A stretch of 9,295 nucleotides of DNA from Pyrobaculum sp. (GTDB lineage Archaea; Thermoproteota; Thermoprotei; Thermoproteales; Thermoproteaceae): positions 1-9,295 of the forward strand of contig JAEMPK010000166.1 of NCBI GenBank assembly GCA_022759345.1, written 5' to 3'. How positions within the stretch are numbered: position 1 is the stretch's first letter; the number at the start of each line of letters is the position of its first letter. The notes under the pieces are model-generated. The model was not told the origin of the DNA. It saw nothing but the letters and a program-made list of their open reading frames with translations, and did no database searches. The position numbers and the translations under genes were made by a program. Of the stretch, positions 1 through 5,525 are shown one piece after another.

Positions 1-90
1 CTGTACCGAGCCTCTACCCCCACGGCCTACCAGCAAGCGCCGCCTGGCGCCGTTTCCGCAACTAATCTTTTTGCAGCGCCCGTAGCCGTC

Positions 91-829
91 ATGAGGCTTA
101 TACTAGCCCAGACACCTAGATCCAGCAACTACGTAGAGAGAGTAAAGCGACTACTTGGGGAGTTGCCGCGTGGCGACGTACTGGTCCTGCCTGAGTACTG
201 GATAGGCACCGCGCCCATGGACGGCGAGGAGTTCCAGAGGTATGTGGAGGCGATGGCGGAGGTGGCGGCGGCGTGGGGGCACCGTGGCTGTTGAAAGGGG
301 GCGTGGTGAAGAACGTCTGTCCCGTGGTGGGGCGGGAAGGGCTTCTGACGTGGGGGGAGAAGATATTTCCATCAGCCGCCACGGGGGAGAGGAGTTGGGT
401 GTCGCGAGGCTTGCGGCTGGCGCTGTTTAAGGCGGCGGGTTGGTCCGTGGGATGTCTGGTCTGTGTGGACTTGTTGTATCCGGACCTGGCGAGGCGGCTG
501 GCGCTGTCGGGGGCCGAGGTGATTGTAAACCCGGCCAGCGTCTCCGCCGACAGGAGAGGTCTCTGAGCCTCTCTCGGCGTCGTTAGGGCTTTTGAAAATT
601 CTGCATACGTCGCCGCGGCGTTGGGCACGGGCTACAGCTACGTCGACGGCCGGAGGGCGGGTCTTACATGGCGACGCCCAACGGCCTGCTCACGGAGTTC
701 GGATCTGAGCCGGGTGTGTACGCGGCGGATCTCGACAGAGAGGAAGTCACCTACGCCCGGAGGCGGCGTCGGTATCTAGAAGACGCCGCGTCTATGCCGG
801 AGGTCCACTTAAATACGTACGGCATCTAG
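91..829 (+). pseudogene. Broken carbon-nitrogen hydrolase (nitrilase superfamily) gene
   Basis: Three frame segments join into one nitrilase-fold protein of about 246 residues. Segment 1 starts at ATG 91 and holds the catalytic Glu in VLVLPEYW (E35). Segment 2, in another frame from about 273, holds the catalytic Lys in WGEKIFP (codon 360-362) and the nucleophile in CVDLLYPD (Cys codon 462-464), followed by NPAS. An in-frame TGA at 564-566 sits where Trp would fit (GL-stop-ASLGVVRAFENSAYVAAAL). The frame shifts again near 660-667 into MATPNGLLTEFGSEPGVYAADLD, ending at TAG 827-829. Both shifts look like loss of one base, the first in the G5 run at 275-279. The family cleaves or transfers amide and nitrile C-N bonds; the substrate cannot be told. 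All three catalytic residues survive, so decay is recent, or some lesions are sequencing errors. No clear promoter is visible upstream. It ends 5 nt before the trmO-like start. Confidence 0.85.
808..815 (+). promoter_or_regulatory. TATA-like box for the TrmO-family gene
   Basis: The octamer CTTAAATA lies with its centre about 23 nt before ATG 835, inside the last codons of the upstream nitrilase pseudogene (the HLNTYGI tail). The spacing fits a leaderless crenarchaeal transcript. No Shine-Dalgarno-like sequence precedes the ATG, which agrees with leaderless initiation. The assignment rests on spacing and base composition only. Confidence 0.55.
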
Positions 830-834
830 CCGCC

Positions 835-1317
835 ATGACGTCCCCTATCTGCCTAAGGCCGATTGGCGTGGTGGAGGTGGGGTTGCCCCGGTCTGACAAG
901 GTGGATAGGTTTAGCTTTGTCTCCGTCATAAAGATCTTCGACGAATATGTAGAGGGGCTGAGAGGGCTTGAGGAGTACAGCCACGCCTTCATCGTATGGC
1001 TCTTCCACGAGGCCAAGGCGGCGAGGCTTACGCTGAGGCCCTGGGGCCGGGAGGACCTCCCCGAGGTGGGCATCTTCGCCACGCGGTTCCCCAACAGGCC
1101 CAACCCCCTCGCCCTCACCATCGTGAAGATAGTGGAGGTAGACCCGCCCCGCCTAAGGGTGATGGGGCTAGACGCATGGAGCGGGAGCCCCGTGCTTGAC
1201 ATCAAGCCCTACGACCACCTAGACGTCGTCAACGAGTTCAAAACTCCCGACTGGTTTGAGGAGTTTTTCAAAGAGACACGCGGCGAGCTACCCCACTGGC
1301 TAGGCCCACGCCGCTGA
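835..1317 (+). CDS. trmO: tRNA (N6-threonylcarbamoyladenosine-37-N6) methyltransferase TrmO / TsaA (UPF0066) family
   Basis: The 160-residue protein matches the TrmO/TsaA/YaeB beta-barrel family over its whole length. It starts with an RPIGVV strand (residues 8-13) and has LRGLEEYSHAFIVW in the middle. The hallmark GIFATRFPNRPNPLALT block spans residues 79-95, and GLDAWSGSPVLDIKPYDHLD spans about 111-130; together these form the SAM-binding and dimer core. In E. coli the enzyme methylates t6A37 of tRNA-Thr to m6t6A using SAM. The same role is likely here but is inferred from family membership. The size is that of a minimal catalytic domain, without the C-terminal extension seen in bacterial members. 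ATG 835 is chosen because it lies just ahead of the conserved first strand, and a TATA-like box lies at leaderless distance. The gene converges on tRNA-Gln, and the 131 nt between them (1318-1448) hold no gene I can support. Confidence 0.9.
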   Translation: MTSPICLRPIGVVEVGLPRSDKVDRFSFVSVIKIFDEYVEGLRGLEEYSHAFIVWLFHEAKAARLTLRPWGREDLPEVGIFATRFPNRPNPLALTIVKIVEVDPPRLRVMGLDAWSGSPVLDIKPYDHLDVVNEFKTPDWFEEFFKETRGELPHWLGPRR

Positions 1318-1408
1318 CTACGGGGGCCACGCACACAGCCCCTGTCCTCTCTTGGAAACGCCGAAGAACTTGTCATCCATACACGGCTACCAAACCCTTA
1401 TCCGATGC

Positions 1409-1446
1409 CAAAAACCTGCATAAAGGCTGTAGTTCTTTATCAAAAT
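1409..1446 (-). terminator. Possible T-rich terminator downstream of tRNA-Gln
   Basis: Reading leftwards on the minus strand from the tRNA 3' end, the transcript meets TATTTTG immediately (about 1440-1446) and then a run of five T (1410-1414). Archaeal termination commonly uses such T runs without a hairpin. The rest of the 1318-1448 gap shows no convincing gene. Confidence 0.35.
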
Positions 1447-1448
1447 AG

Positions 1449-1537
1449 TAGCCCGGCCGGGATTCGAACCCGGGCCACGGGGTCCAGAGCCCCGCATCCC
1501 AAGCCGGGTTTTCCTTTGGCCGCTAGACGACCGGGCT
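1449..1537 (-). tRNA. tRNA-Gln (CUG anticodon) with a 16-nt D-loop intron
   Basis: On the minus strand the 5' AGCCCGG (1537-1531) pairs with CCGGGCT (1456-1450) as acceptor stem, with A at 1449 as discriminator. The D stem is GUCU/GGAU with two G-U pairs. The anticodon arm is CGGGG-CUCUGGA-CCCCG, giving anticodon CUG, and the T arm is CCGGG-UUCGAAU-CCCGG. The variable loop is 4 nt and no 3' CCA is encoded. The gene is 89 nt; removing 16 nt from the D-loop gives a 73-nt tRNA with a normal D-loop, AGCGGCCAA (A14, G15, G18, G19, A21). It decodes CAG codons. In archaea Gln-tRNA is normally made by mischarging with Glu and then amidation by GatDE. A TATA-like box about 26 nt upstream of the mature 5' end implies a very short or absent 5' leader. 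Confidence 0.96.
1500..1515 (-). other. 16-nt non-canonical tRNA intron (bulge-helix-bulge) at position 21/22
   Basis: The intron reads AGGAAAACCCGGCUUG on the minus strand, between exon 1 (1537-1516) and exon 2 (1499-1449). It folds as a compact bulge-helix-bulge. Exon GGCC pairs with intron GGCU in a 4-bp central helix with one G-U. One 3-nt bulge is AA|A and the other is UG|G, and inside is a GG/CC mini-stem with an AAAAC loop. Splicing in the two bulges exactly restores a canonical D arm. Splice sites are my reading of the fold. Short non-canonical introns of this kind are known from Thermoproteales tRNAs and need the heteromeric (EndA alpha-beta) splicing endonuclease. Confidence 0.85.
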
Positions 1538-1559
1538 CGTACCTGTTTTATTGAGCTGG

Positions 1560-1567
1560 TTTTAAAC
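1560..1567 (-). promoter_or_regulatory. TATA-like box for tRNA-Gln
   Basis: The minus strand reads AGTTTAAAAC here, centred about 26 nt upstream of the mature tRNA 5' end at 1537. It occupies the short gap between the tRNA and the stop codon of the GlmU-like gene at 1575. Transcription would start at or within a few bases of tRNA nucleotide 1. Confidence 0.6.
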
Positions 1568-1574
1568 TTTTCCT

Positions 1575-2666
1575 CTATTGCCAGCCTGTTCCTGGCTTCA
1601 GCACGGTCCCCGCGGGCACTCTTGTGGCGCGGGGTATCAGGGCGCCTAGTTTGAAGTATGTGCGGCCTCTCACCTCTATGGGCTCCAGCCGCTCGCGTCC
1701 TTCCCTAAGGATGGACATGGTGGTTACGTTGGGCTCTACCACCGCGTCTGCGCCAACTACGCTGTATGAAATGAACGAGGCGCGGCCTATGGTGGCCCTC
1801 TCGCCTATGAGGCTGTGGCTGATCTCCGCGGCGTTGCCCACCACGGCGCCTTCCTCTATGTACGTGTAGTTGCGGATCAGCGTATGGCTCCCCACGAAGG
1901 CCCCGCGCCCTATATAGACTGGGCCTTTGACCACCGCGTAGTGGTCTACCTCGGCGCCCTCCTCCACGACGACAGGCCCCTCTAGAACCGCGGTTGGGCT
2001 CACCTTGGCCCCGCTGGCTATGTAGGTGTGCCTAGGCGCCACGTGCTCTAGAAGCGGGAGGAGGTCCTCTGGGTAGTTTACGTCGTGCCACACCCCTCCC
2101 CAGGGCACCACGGCTATTTTCCGGACGGCGGCGTATTGGTTTAGGGCTTGGTAGAAGGGCGCATCGTAGAGCGTCTTTACGAAGTCGCGGGGGAGCAGTG
2201 CGATGCCGCCGAATATCCACTGGCTTTCGCCGCCGACGCGGGCAAGCAGTCCGCCGGGCCGCGTCTCCAGAGTTCCGTAGCCCTTCGTGGCTTTCTTAGG
2301 CACAGCCAGCACTGCGCCGTCTGCGCCTGTGGATATCGCCGTCTCGACCAGCGACCTGTAGGCGGCTGACTCTGTGTAGACGTCTCCGTACGCTATGAGC
2401 ATGTGGGTCTCCGTGCCTAGGTAGGTCTCAGCCGCGGCGATGGCGCGCTCAATCCCCTCTCCCCTCTCCTCCACGTATATGTACGGCATCTTCTCTGGGT
2501 GGGGCGCCGCCACGTAGACTTTGCCGAAGGTGGCGGCTAGGGCGTCCGCGGCGTATTGATACAGCCGTATGCCTCTCACTTTTATGTAGGTCTTGGGGAG
2601 GTTGCCGGTCAGCTTCTCGAAGAGGCCCGGTTTCCCGCCTGCCAGAACCACCGGCGCGATCTTCAT
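1575..2666 (-). CDS. GlmU-like sugar-1-phosphate nucleotidyltransferase with left-handed beta-helix domain
   Basis: This 363-residue protein has two parts. Residues 1 to about 205 form a nucleotidyltransferase Rossmann-like domain, with VVLAGGKPG at the start, LPKT (K25), YGDVY (G94-D95), KGYGTLETR (128-136) and WHDVNYPEDLL (193-203). Residues about 214-359 carry hexapeptide repeats of a left-handed beta-helix (for example AVVKGPVYIGRGAFVGS and NAAEISHSLIGE), ending in GTVLKPG. This matches archaeal GlmU-like enzymes that join sugar-1-P nucleotidylation to GlcN-1-P acetylation. It follows glmS by one base, with a GGAG-like ribosome binding site 4 nt before ATG 2666, so the pair is surely co-transcribed. 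That context supports UDP-GlcNAc synthesis. Oddly, the usual GxGTRL signature reads GKPGLF: the catalytic arginine is a leucine (L15), so the nucleotidyl activity is uncertain. A sugar-nucleotide enzyme of other specificity is possible. Confidence 0.85.
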   Translation of the reverse strand: MKIAPVVLAGGKPGLFEKLTGNLPKTYIKVRGIRLYQYAADALAATFGKVYVAAPHPEKMPYIYVEERGEGIERAIAAAETYLGTETHMLIAYGDVYTESAAYRSLVETAISTGADGAVLAVPKKATKGYGTLETRPGGLLARVGGESQWIFGGIALLPRDFVKTLYDAPFYQALNQYAAVRKIAVVPWGGVWHDVNYPEDLLPLLEHVAPRHTYIASGAKVSPTAVLEGPVVVEEGAEVDHYAVVKGPVYIGRGAFVGSHTLIRNYTYIEEGAVVGNAAEISHSLIGERATIGRASFISYSVVGADAVVEPNVTTMSILREGRERLEPIEVRGRTYFKLGALIPRATRVPAGTVLKPGTGWQ

Positions 2667-2667
2667 G

Positions 2668-4476
2668 TTACTCCACAGTCACGGTTTTTGCCAAATTACG
2701 CGGCCGATCTGGGTCGTAACCTCTCTCGACGGCGGTGAAGTAGGCGAGGAGCTGTAGCGGAATTACGTGGAGTATGGGGGCTGTGAGCTCGCCGGCGTCG
2801 GGCACTTCTATGGGCATGTCCAGCTTCTTCGCCATGTCGCTTCTGGCGGGGACGGTGCCGATTGTGTAGGCGCCCCGCGCCTTCATCTCGGCGACGTTGC
2901 TGAGGGTCTTCTCCCGGGTGGCGGGGTCGGAGAAGATGAAGATTGTGGGGAAGCCCTCCTCCACTAGGGCTATGGGGCCGTGTTTCGACTCGCCGGCGGG
3001 GTAGGCCTCGGCGTGTATATACGCCACCTCCTTCAGCTTAAGCGCCCCCTCCATGGCGACCGGCACGGCAGACCCCCTGCCTAGGTAGTAGGCGCTTGCG
3101 GCCTTCTTCAGCCTCTTGGCGAGGTCCTTCGCAGTGCCCGCCGTCGCCTCTACAGTCTTCCTCGCCATGTCGGGCAGGGTCTTGAGTTCGCGTTCATGGG
3201 GGGCCGTGTCGTAGCCCAGCGTCTTTAGGGCCGAGACGTAGAGGGCGGCCAGCGTCGCCACTTGAGTTGTGAAGGTTTTGGTGGCGGCTACGCCGATCTC
3301 AGGCCCAGCCCTGGTGTATATCACCAAGTCGCTTTCTCTGGAGAGTGTGCTTCCCACCACGTTGGTTACGGCGGCCACCTTCACGCCTCTTTCTCTAAGC
3401 GCCCTCACGGCCTTTATCGTGTCTATGGTCTCGCCGGATTGAGATATCGCAATGGCGACGTCTTCTCTGTCGAAGAGGTTTTCGTAGGCGGCGTACTCCG
3501 AGGCCACTATGGGGATGGGGGTTATCTTCAGCCTGAGGAGGAGGTGGGCGAGGACGAGCCCGGCGTGGTGGGAGGAGCCGGCGGCCACCACGTATATGTT
3601 TCTGGCTGAGAGGAGGGCGTTGGCCACGGCTTCTAGGGTTCTCCAGTCTAGTCCGGCCACCGTCGAGGCTAGGGACTCCGGCTGTTCGTATATCTCTTTC
3701 AGCATGAAGTGGGGGTAGCCGCCCTTGGTTGCCATCTCGGCGCTCCAGGGTATCTCCTCTATGCGGCTGGCGGCGTCTTGCGGCACCCCGTCAGCCTCTA
3801 TGTACACCTCCGTCGGCGTTATGTAGCCGTACTCCCCGTCTCTCACCGCTATCACCCTCCTCGTGTGGTCCAGCACCGTGGGTATGTCGCTGGCCACAAT
3901 GTTGAAGCCGTCTCCCACGCCGATTATGAGGGGGGAGAGGTTTCTGGCGAAGTATATCACCTGGGGGTTTTCTGCATCTATGAGCGCTATGGCGTAGGCC
4001 CCCCGTATCCGCGACACGGCCTTCTTAAACGCGGCGAAGGTGTCCAACCCCTGTCTCTTGTACTCCTCCACTAAATGCGCCACCACCTCCGTGTCTGTCT
4101 CAGAGCGGAAGACGTGCCCCTTTTTGACGAGCTCCTCTTTTAGCTCGGCGTAGTTCTCTATTATGCCATTGTGAACCACGGCGATTACGCCGCGGCAGTC
4201 TGTGTGTGGGTGGGCGTTCGTCTGGTCTGGCTTGCCGTGTGTGGCCCACCGGGTGTGGGCTAGGCCGGCGATTCCTTGAAGCGCATCGAAGCCGTAGCGC
4301 GCCGCCACCTCCGCCACCTTCCCCGCGTCTTTACGCACCACAAGCCCCTTGTCTATTACGGCGACGCCGGCGGAGTCGTAGCCTCTGTACTCAAGCCTTT
4401 CGAGGGCCCTCCTCAAGATCTCGCCAAGGTTCCGCCTAGGCCTCTCCGCATACACTATGCCGAAGATGCCGCACAC
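2668..4476 (-). CDS. glmS: Glutamine--fructose-6-phosphate aminotransferase (isomerizing) GlmS
   Basis: This 602-residue GlmS turns fructose-6-phosphate and glutamine into glucosamine-6-phosphate and glutamate, the first committed step to UDP-GlcNAc. The N-terminal nucleophile glutaminase domain starts MCGIFGIV, with Cys2 as nucleophile after Met removal, and has HTRWATHG (74-81) and VVHNGIIENY. Two SIS sugar-isomerase domains follow: VVAAGSSHHAG and SQSGETIDT in the first, and YLGRGSAVPVAMEGALKLKEVAYIHAEAY with AGESKHGP in the second. The C-terminus ends DPDRPRNLAKTVTVE, the conserved tail. The start is a GTG (4474-4476), fixed by the catalytic Cys being the next codon. A TATA-like box lies about 25 nt upstream, so it can be transcribed apart from the DHH gene 54 nt upstream. 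All key motifs are intact. Confidence 0.97.
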   Translation of the reverse strand: MCGIFGIVYAERPRRNLGEILRRALERLEYRGYDSAGVAVIDKGLVVRKDAGKVAEVAARYGFDALQGIAGLAHTRWATHGKPDQTNAHPHTDCRGVIAVVHNGIIENYAELKEELVKKGHVFRSETDTEVVAHLVEEYKRQGLDTFAAFKKAVSRIRGAYAIALIDAENPQVIYFARNLSPLIIGVGDGFNIVASDIPTVLDHTRRVIAVRDGEYGYITPTEVYIEADGVPQDAASRIEEIPWSAEMATKGGYPHFMLKEIYEQPESLASTVAGLDWRTLEAVANALLSARNIYVVAAGSSHHAGLVLAHLLLRLKITPIPIVASEYAAYENLFDREDVAIAISQSGETIDTIKAVRALRERGVKVAAVTNVVGSTLSRESDLVIYTRAGPEIGVAATKTFTTQVATLAALYVSALKTLGYDTAPHERELKTLPDMARKTVEATAGTAKDLAKRLKKAASAYYLGRGSAVPVAMEGALKLKEVAYIHAEAYPAGESKHGPIALVEEGFPTIFIFSDPATREKTLSNVAEMKARGAYTIGTVPARSDMAKKLDMPIEVPDAGELTAPILHVIPLQLLAYFTAVERGYDPDRPRNLAKTVTVE

Positions 4477-4496
4477 AAAACGATACGCCTAAACAG

Positions 4497-4504
4497 TAAT
4501 AAAT
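4497..4504 (-). promoter_or_regulatory. TATA-like box for glmS-glmU operon
   Basis: The minus strand reads ATTTATTA, centred about 25 nt before the GTG start of glmS. The box lies in the 54-nt gap after the DHH gene stop and directly downstream of the candidate C/D sRNA. Spacing supports leaderless glmS mRNA. Confidence 0.6.
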
Positions 4505-4510
4505 GTTTCG

Positions 4511-4560
4511 TCAGAGCCGCTGAAGGTTCTTCACTGGTCGTTTGAACCTCTAGTCATCAC
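4511..4560 (-). ncRNA. Candidate C/D box guide sRNA overlapping the 3' end of the DHH gene
   Basis: On the minus strand a 50-nt unit begins with a perfect C box GTGATGA (4560-4554) and ends with a perfect D box CTGA (4514-4511). Between them are 12 nt (CTAGAGGTTCAA), a weak D'-like ACGA, 3 nt, a near-consensus C' box GTGAAGA, and a 13-nt guide ACCTTCAGCGGCT. This C-guide-D'-C'-guide-D order and size match archaeal C/D sRNAs that direct 2'-O-methylation with L7Ae, Nop5 and fibrillarin. A TATA-like box, AATTTAAA, is centred about 26 nt before the C box, so transcription would start almost at the C box. Weak points are the degenerate D' box and no clear terminal stem. The unit spans the last nine codons and the stop of the DHH gene. 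Confidence 0.5.
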
Positions 4561-5484
4561 CTCCACAGATCTACATGGCATCTTTAAATTGTTGCAACTG
4601 CCAAGCACATATACAAGCCGCGGATTTAACAAGGCAATGAGGTCGTGGAGCGGCTTCTCTGGACTCAGCAACGGGGCTTTGATTAAGGCGCCGGCGGCGT
4701 ACTTATGACCTCCTCCGCCCATACGTCTCGCCAGCTCGGCGCAGTCGTAGGGACTGTCTCGATGAGCGCCGCAGTAAAGCCGGTACGTCCTCCAGCCGCG
4801 TCTCACCAAGATGTTTACGAACTTGGCCCCCCTCTTCTCCAGCTCTATGGTGAGGAGCCGGTAGGATATGCCCAGCCTCGTGGGGCTGTATATGAACAAG
4901 GTCTCCTCCGCCGGTATTGAGCTGGCTATCTGAGCCACGAGGCGGTCTTTCTCCAGCCCCCTCTCCGCCATGGACTTGAGGGGCTCTTCTTCAAGCGCGG
5001 CGAGGCCCTTCTGCGCCAGCTTCTCCACGGCGGCCAGCTTCTGTCTCTTGTCTGCGTACCTAATGGCGAGGTCTAGGAGCTTCACCTTGGGATCTGTAAC
5101 GTTGGCGGTGTCTGTCTGCACGGCGGCGTCTACAAGCTGCTTCGCCACTTCGTCTTCCAGCAGACCTAGGGCCTCCGCGGCGAGGACGGCGGAGGCCGGG
5201 GCGTCTGGGTCGTAGAACTCGACCTCTGCGCAGGGGGCGTTGGTCTTGTGGTGGTCTGCCCTGATCCGCGCCTTGCCGGGGCAGGGGAGGTCGGCGACGA
5301 AGTCCCACTTCACCAGCTTGACCCACCACCGCCTCACGTCTGTGGGGCCCATGAGCTCCACGTAGCCGTTGGGGTAACGGCGCTTGAAGAGGGCGGCCGA
5401 GGCTATGCCGTCCACGTCGCCTGCGTCGCACAGCGCCACCGGCCTCTTGGCGAGCTTCGCCGCGATGACTCCGAACAGCGGCAT
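4531..5484 (-). CDS. DHH-family phosphoesterase / exonuclease-like protein
   Basis: This 317-residue protein has the DHH phosphoesterase architecture. Motif I is DAGDVDG (D20, D23, D25), motif II is ADLP (D65), motif III is DHH at 77-79, and motif IV is QTDT (D125). The C-terminal DHHA1 domain carries GGGGHKYAAGA at about residue 256-266. These acidic and histidine residues bind two Mn2+ ions. Family members include RecJ, nanoRNase/pAp phosphatase and c-di-AMP phosphodiesterases; archaeal proteins of this size are often RecJ-like or oligonucleotide exonucleases. The substrate cannot be fixed from sequence. After DHHA1 there is a tail of about 33 residues that runs through a TATA-like box and the candidate C/D sRNA, so its end may be shaped by that RNA. 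ATG 5482-5484 fits the family start and a TATA-like box upstream. It is divergent from the RNase H-fold gene. Confidence 0.88.
   Translation of the reverse strand: MPLFGVIAAKLAKRPVALCDAGDVDGIASAALFKRRYPNGYVELMGPTDVRRWWVKLVKWDFVADLPCPGKARIRADHHKTNAPCAEVEFYDPDAPASAVLAAEALGLLEDEVAKQLVDAAVQTDTANVTDPKVKLLDLAIRYADKRQKLAAVEKLAQKGLAALEEEPLKSMAERGLEKDRLVAQIASSIPAEETLFIYSPTRLGISYRLLTIELEKRGAKFVNILVRRGWRTYRLYCGAHRDSPYDCAELARRMGGGGHKYAAGALIKAPLLSPEKPLHDLIALLNPRLVYVLGSCNNLKMPCRSVEVMTRGSNDQ
4582..4589 (-). promoter_or_regulatory. TATA-like box inside the DHH gene, for the candidate C/D sRNA
   Basis: The minus strand reads AATTTAAA in the 3' part of the DHH gene, a local A/T-rich patch in GC-rich coding sequence. 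Its centre is about 26 nt upstream of the C box at 4560. The position is what a promoter of an independently transcribed sRNA would show. Confidence 0.45.
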
Positions 5485-5496
5485 AAGGCGCCTTAG

Positions 5497-5511
5497 GTAT
5501 TTATTTATTTG
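5497..5511. promoter_or_regulatory. Shared divergent promoter between DHH and RNase H-fold genes
   Basis: The 41-nt gap between the two divergent start codons (5485-5525) has one A/T-rich core, GTATTTATTTATTTG. For the plus-strand gene, GTATTTAT (5497-5504) is centred about 25 nt before TTG 5526. For the minus-strand DHH gene, AAATAAAT (5503-5510) is centred about 22 nt before its ATG. The two TATA-like boxes overlap, so TBP binding for one direction would probably compete with the other. Confidence 0.55.
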
Positions 5512-5525
5512 TTTTTACATCTACG

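Noticed and set aside
1..85. Possible 3' end of an upstream plus-strand gene before the nitrilase ATG
   Set aside because: All three plus frames are open from the window edge (stops at 63-65 and 83-85 in two of them) and none shows a recognisable motif. The T5 run near 68-72 could be a terminator for one ending at 65, but the evidence is too thin.
270..285. Programmed frameshifting as the explanation of the nitrilase frame change
   Set aside because: A second shift and an in-frame stop follow downstream, so a single recoding event could not restore the protein; decay or sequence error is simpler.
116..628. A 170-codon open frame on the minus strand opposite the nitrilase remnant
   Set aside because: It is a low-complexity Pro/Ser/Arg/Thr-rich translation typical of a GC-rich antisense frame. 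The plus strand gives clear nitrilase motifs across the same bases.
1318..1380. A 20-residue ATG frame on the minus strand (MDDKFFGVSK...) in the trmO/tRNA gap
   Set aside because: Very short, no good TATA-like box at the right distance, no motif, and an in-frame stop just upstream; it could arise by chance.
1318..1400. GATGA (C-box-like) sequence on the minus strand in the same gap, considered as a C/D sRNA
   Set aside because: No CTGA D box follows within a suitable distance and no C' box is seen.
4546..4565. GGAGGTGAT on the minus strand as a strong Shine-Dalgarno for a short peptide upstream of glmS
   Set aside because: The match is striking, but the only frame it could serve with usable spacing is a few codons long. 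The same bases form a perfect C box placed 26 nt after a TATA-like box, which explains more.
5060..5431. A 123-codon arginine-rich frame on the minus strand in the DHH gene
   Set aside because: It overlaps the DHH and metal-binding motifs in another frame of the same strand and is a compositional shadow.
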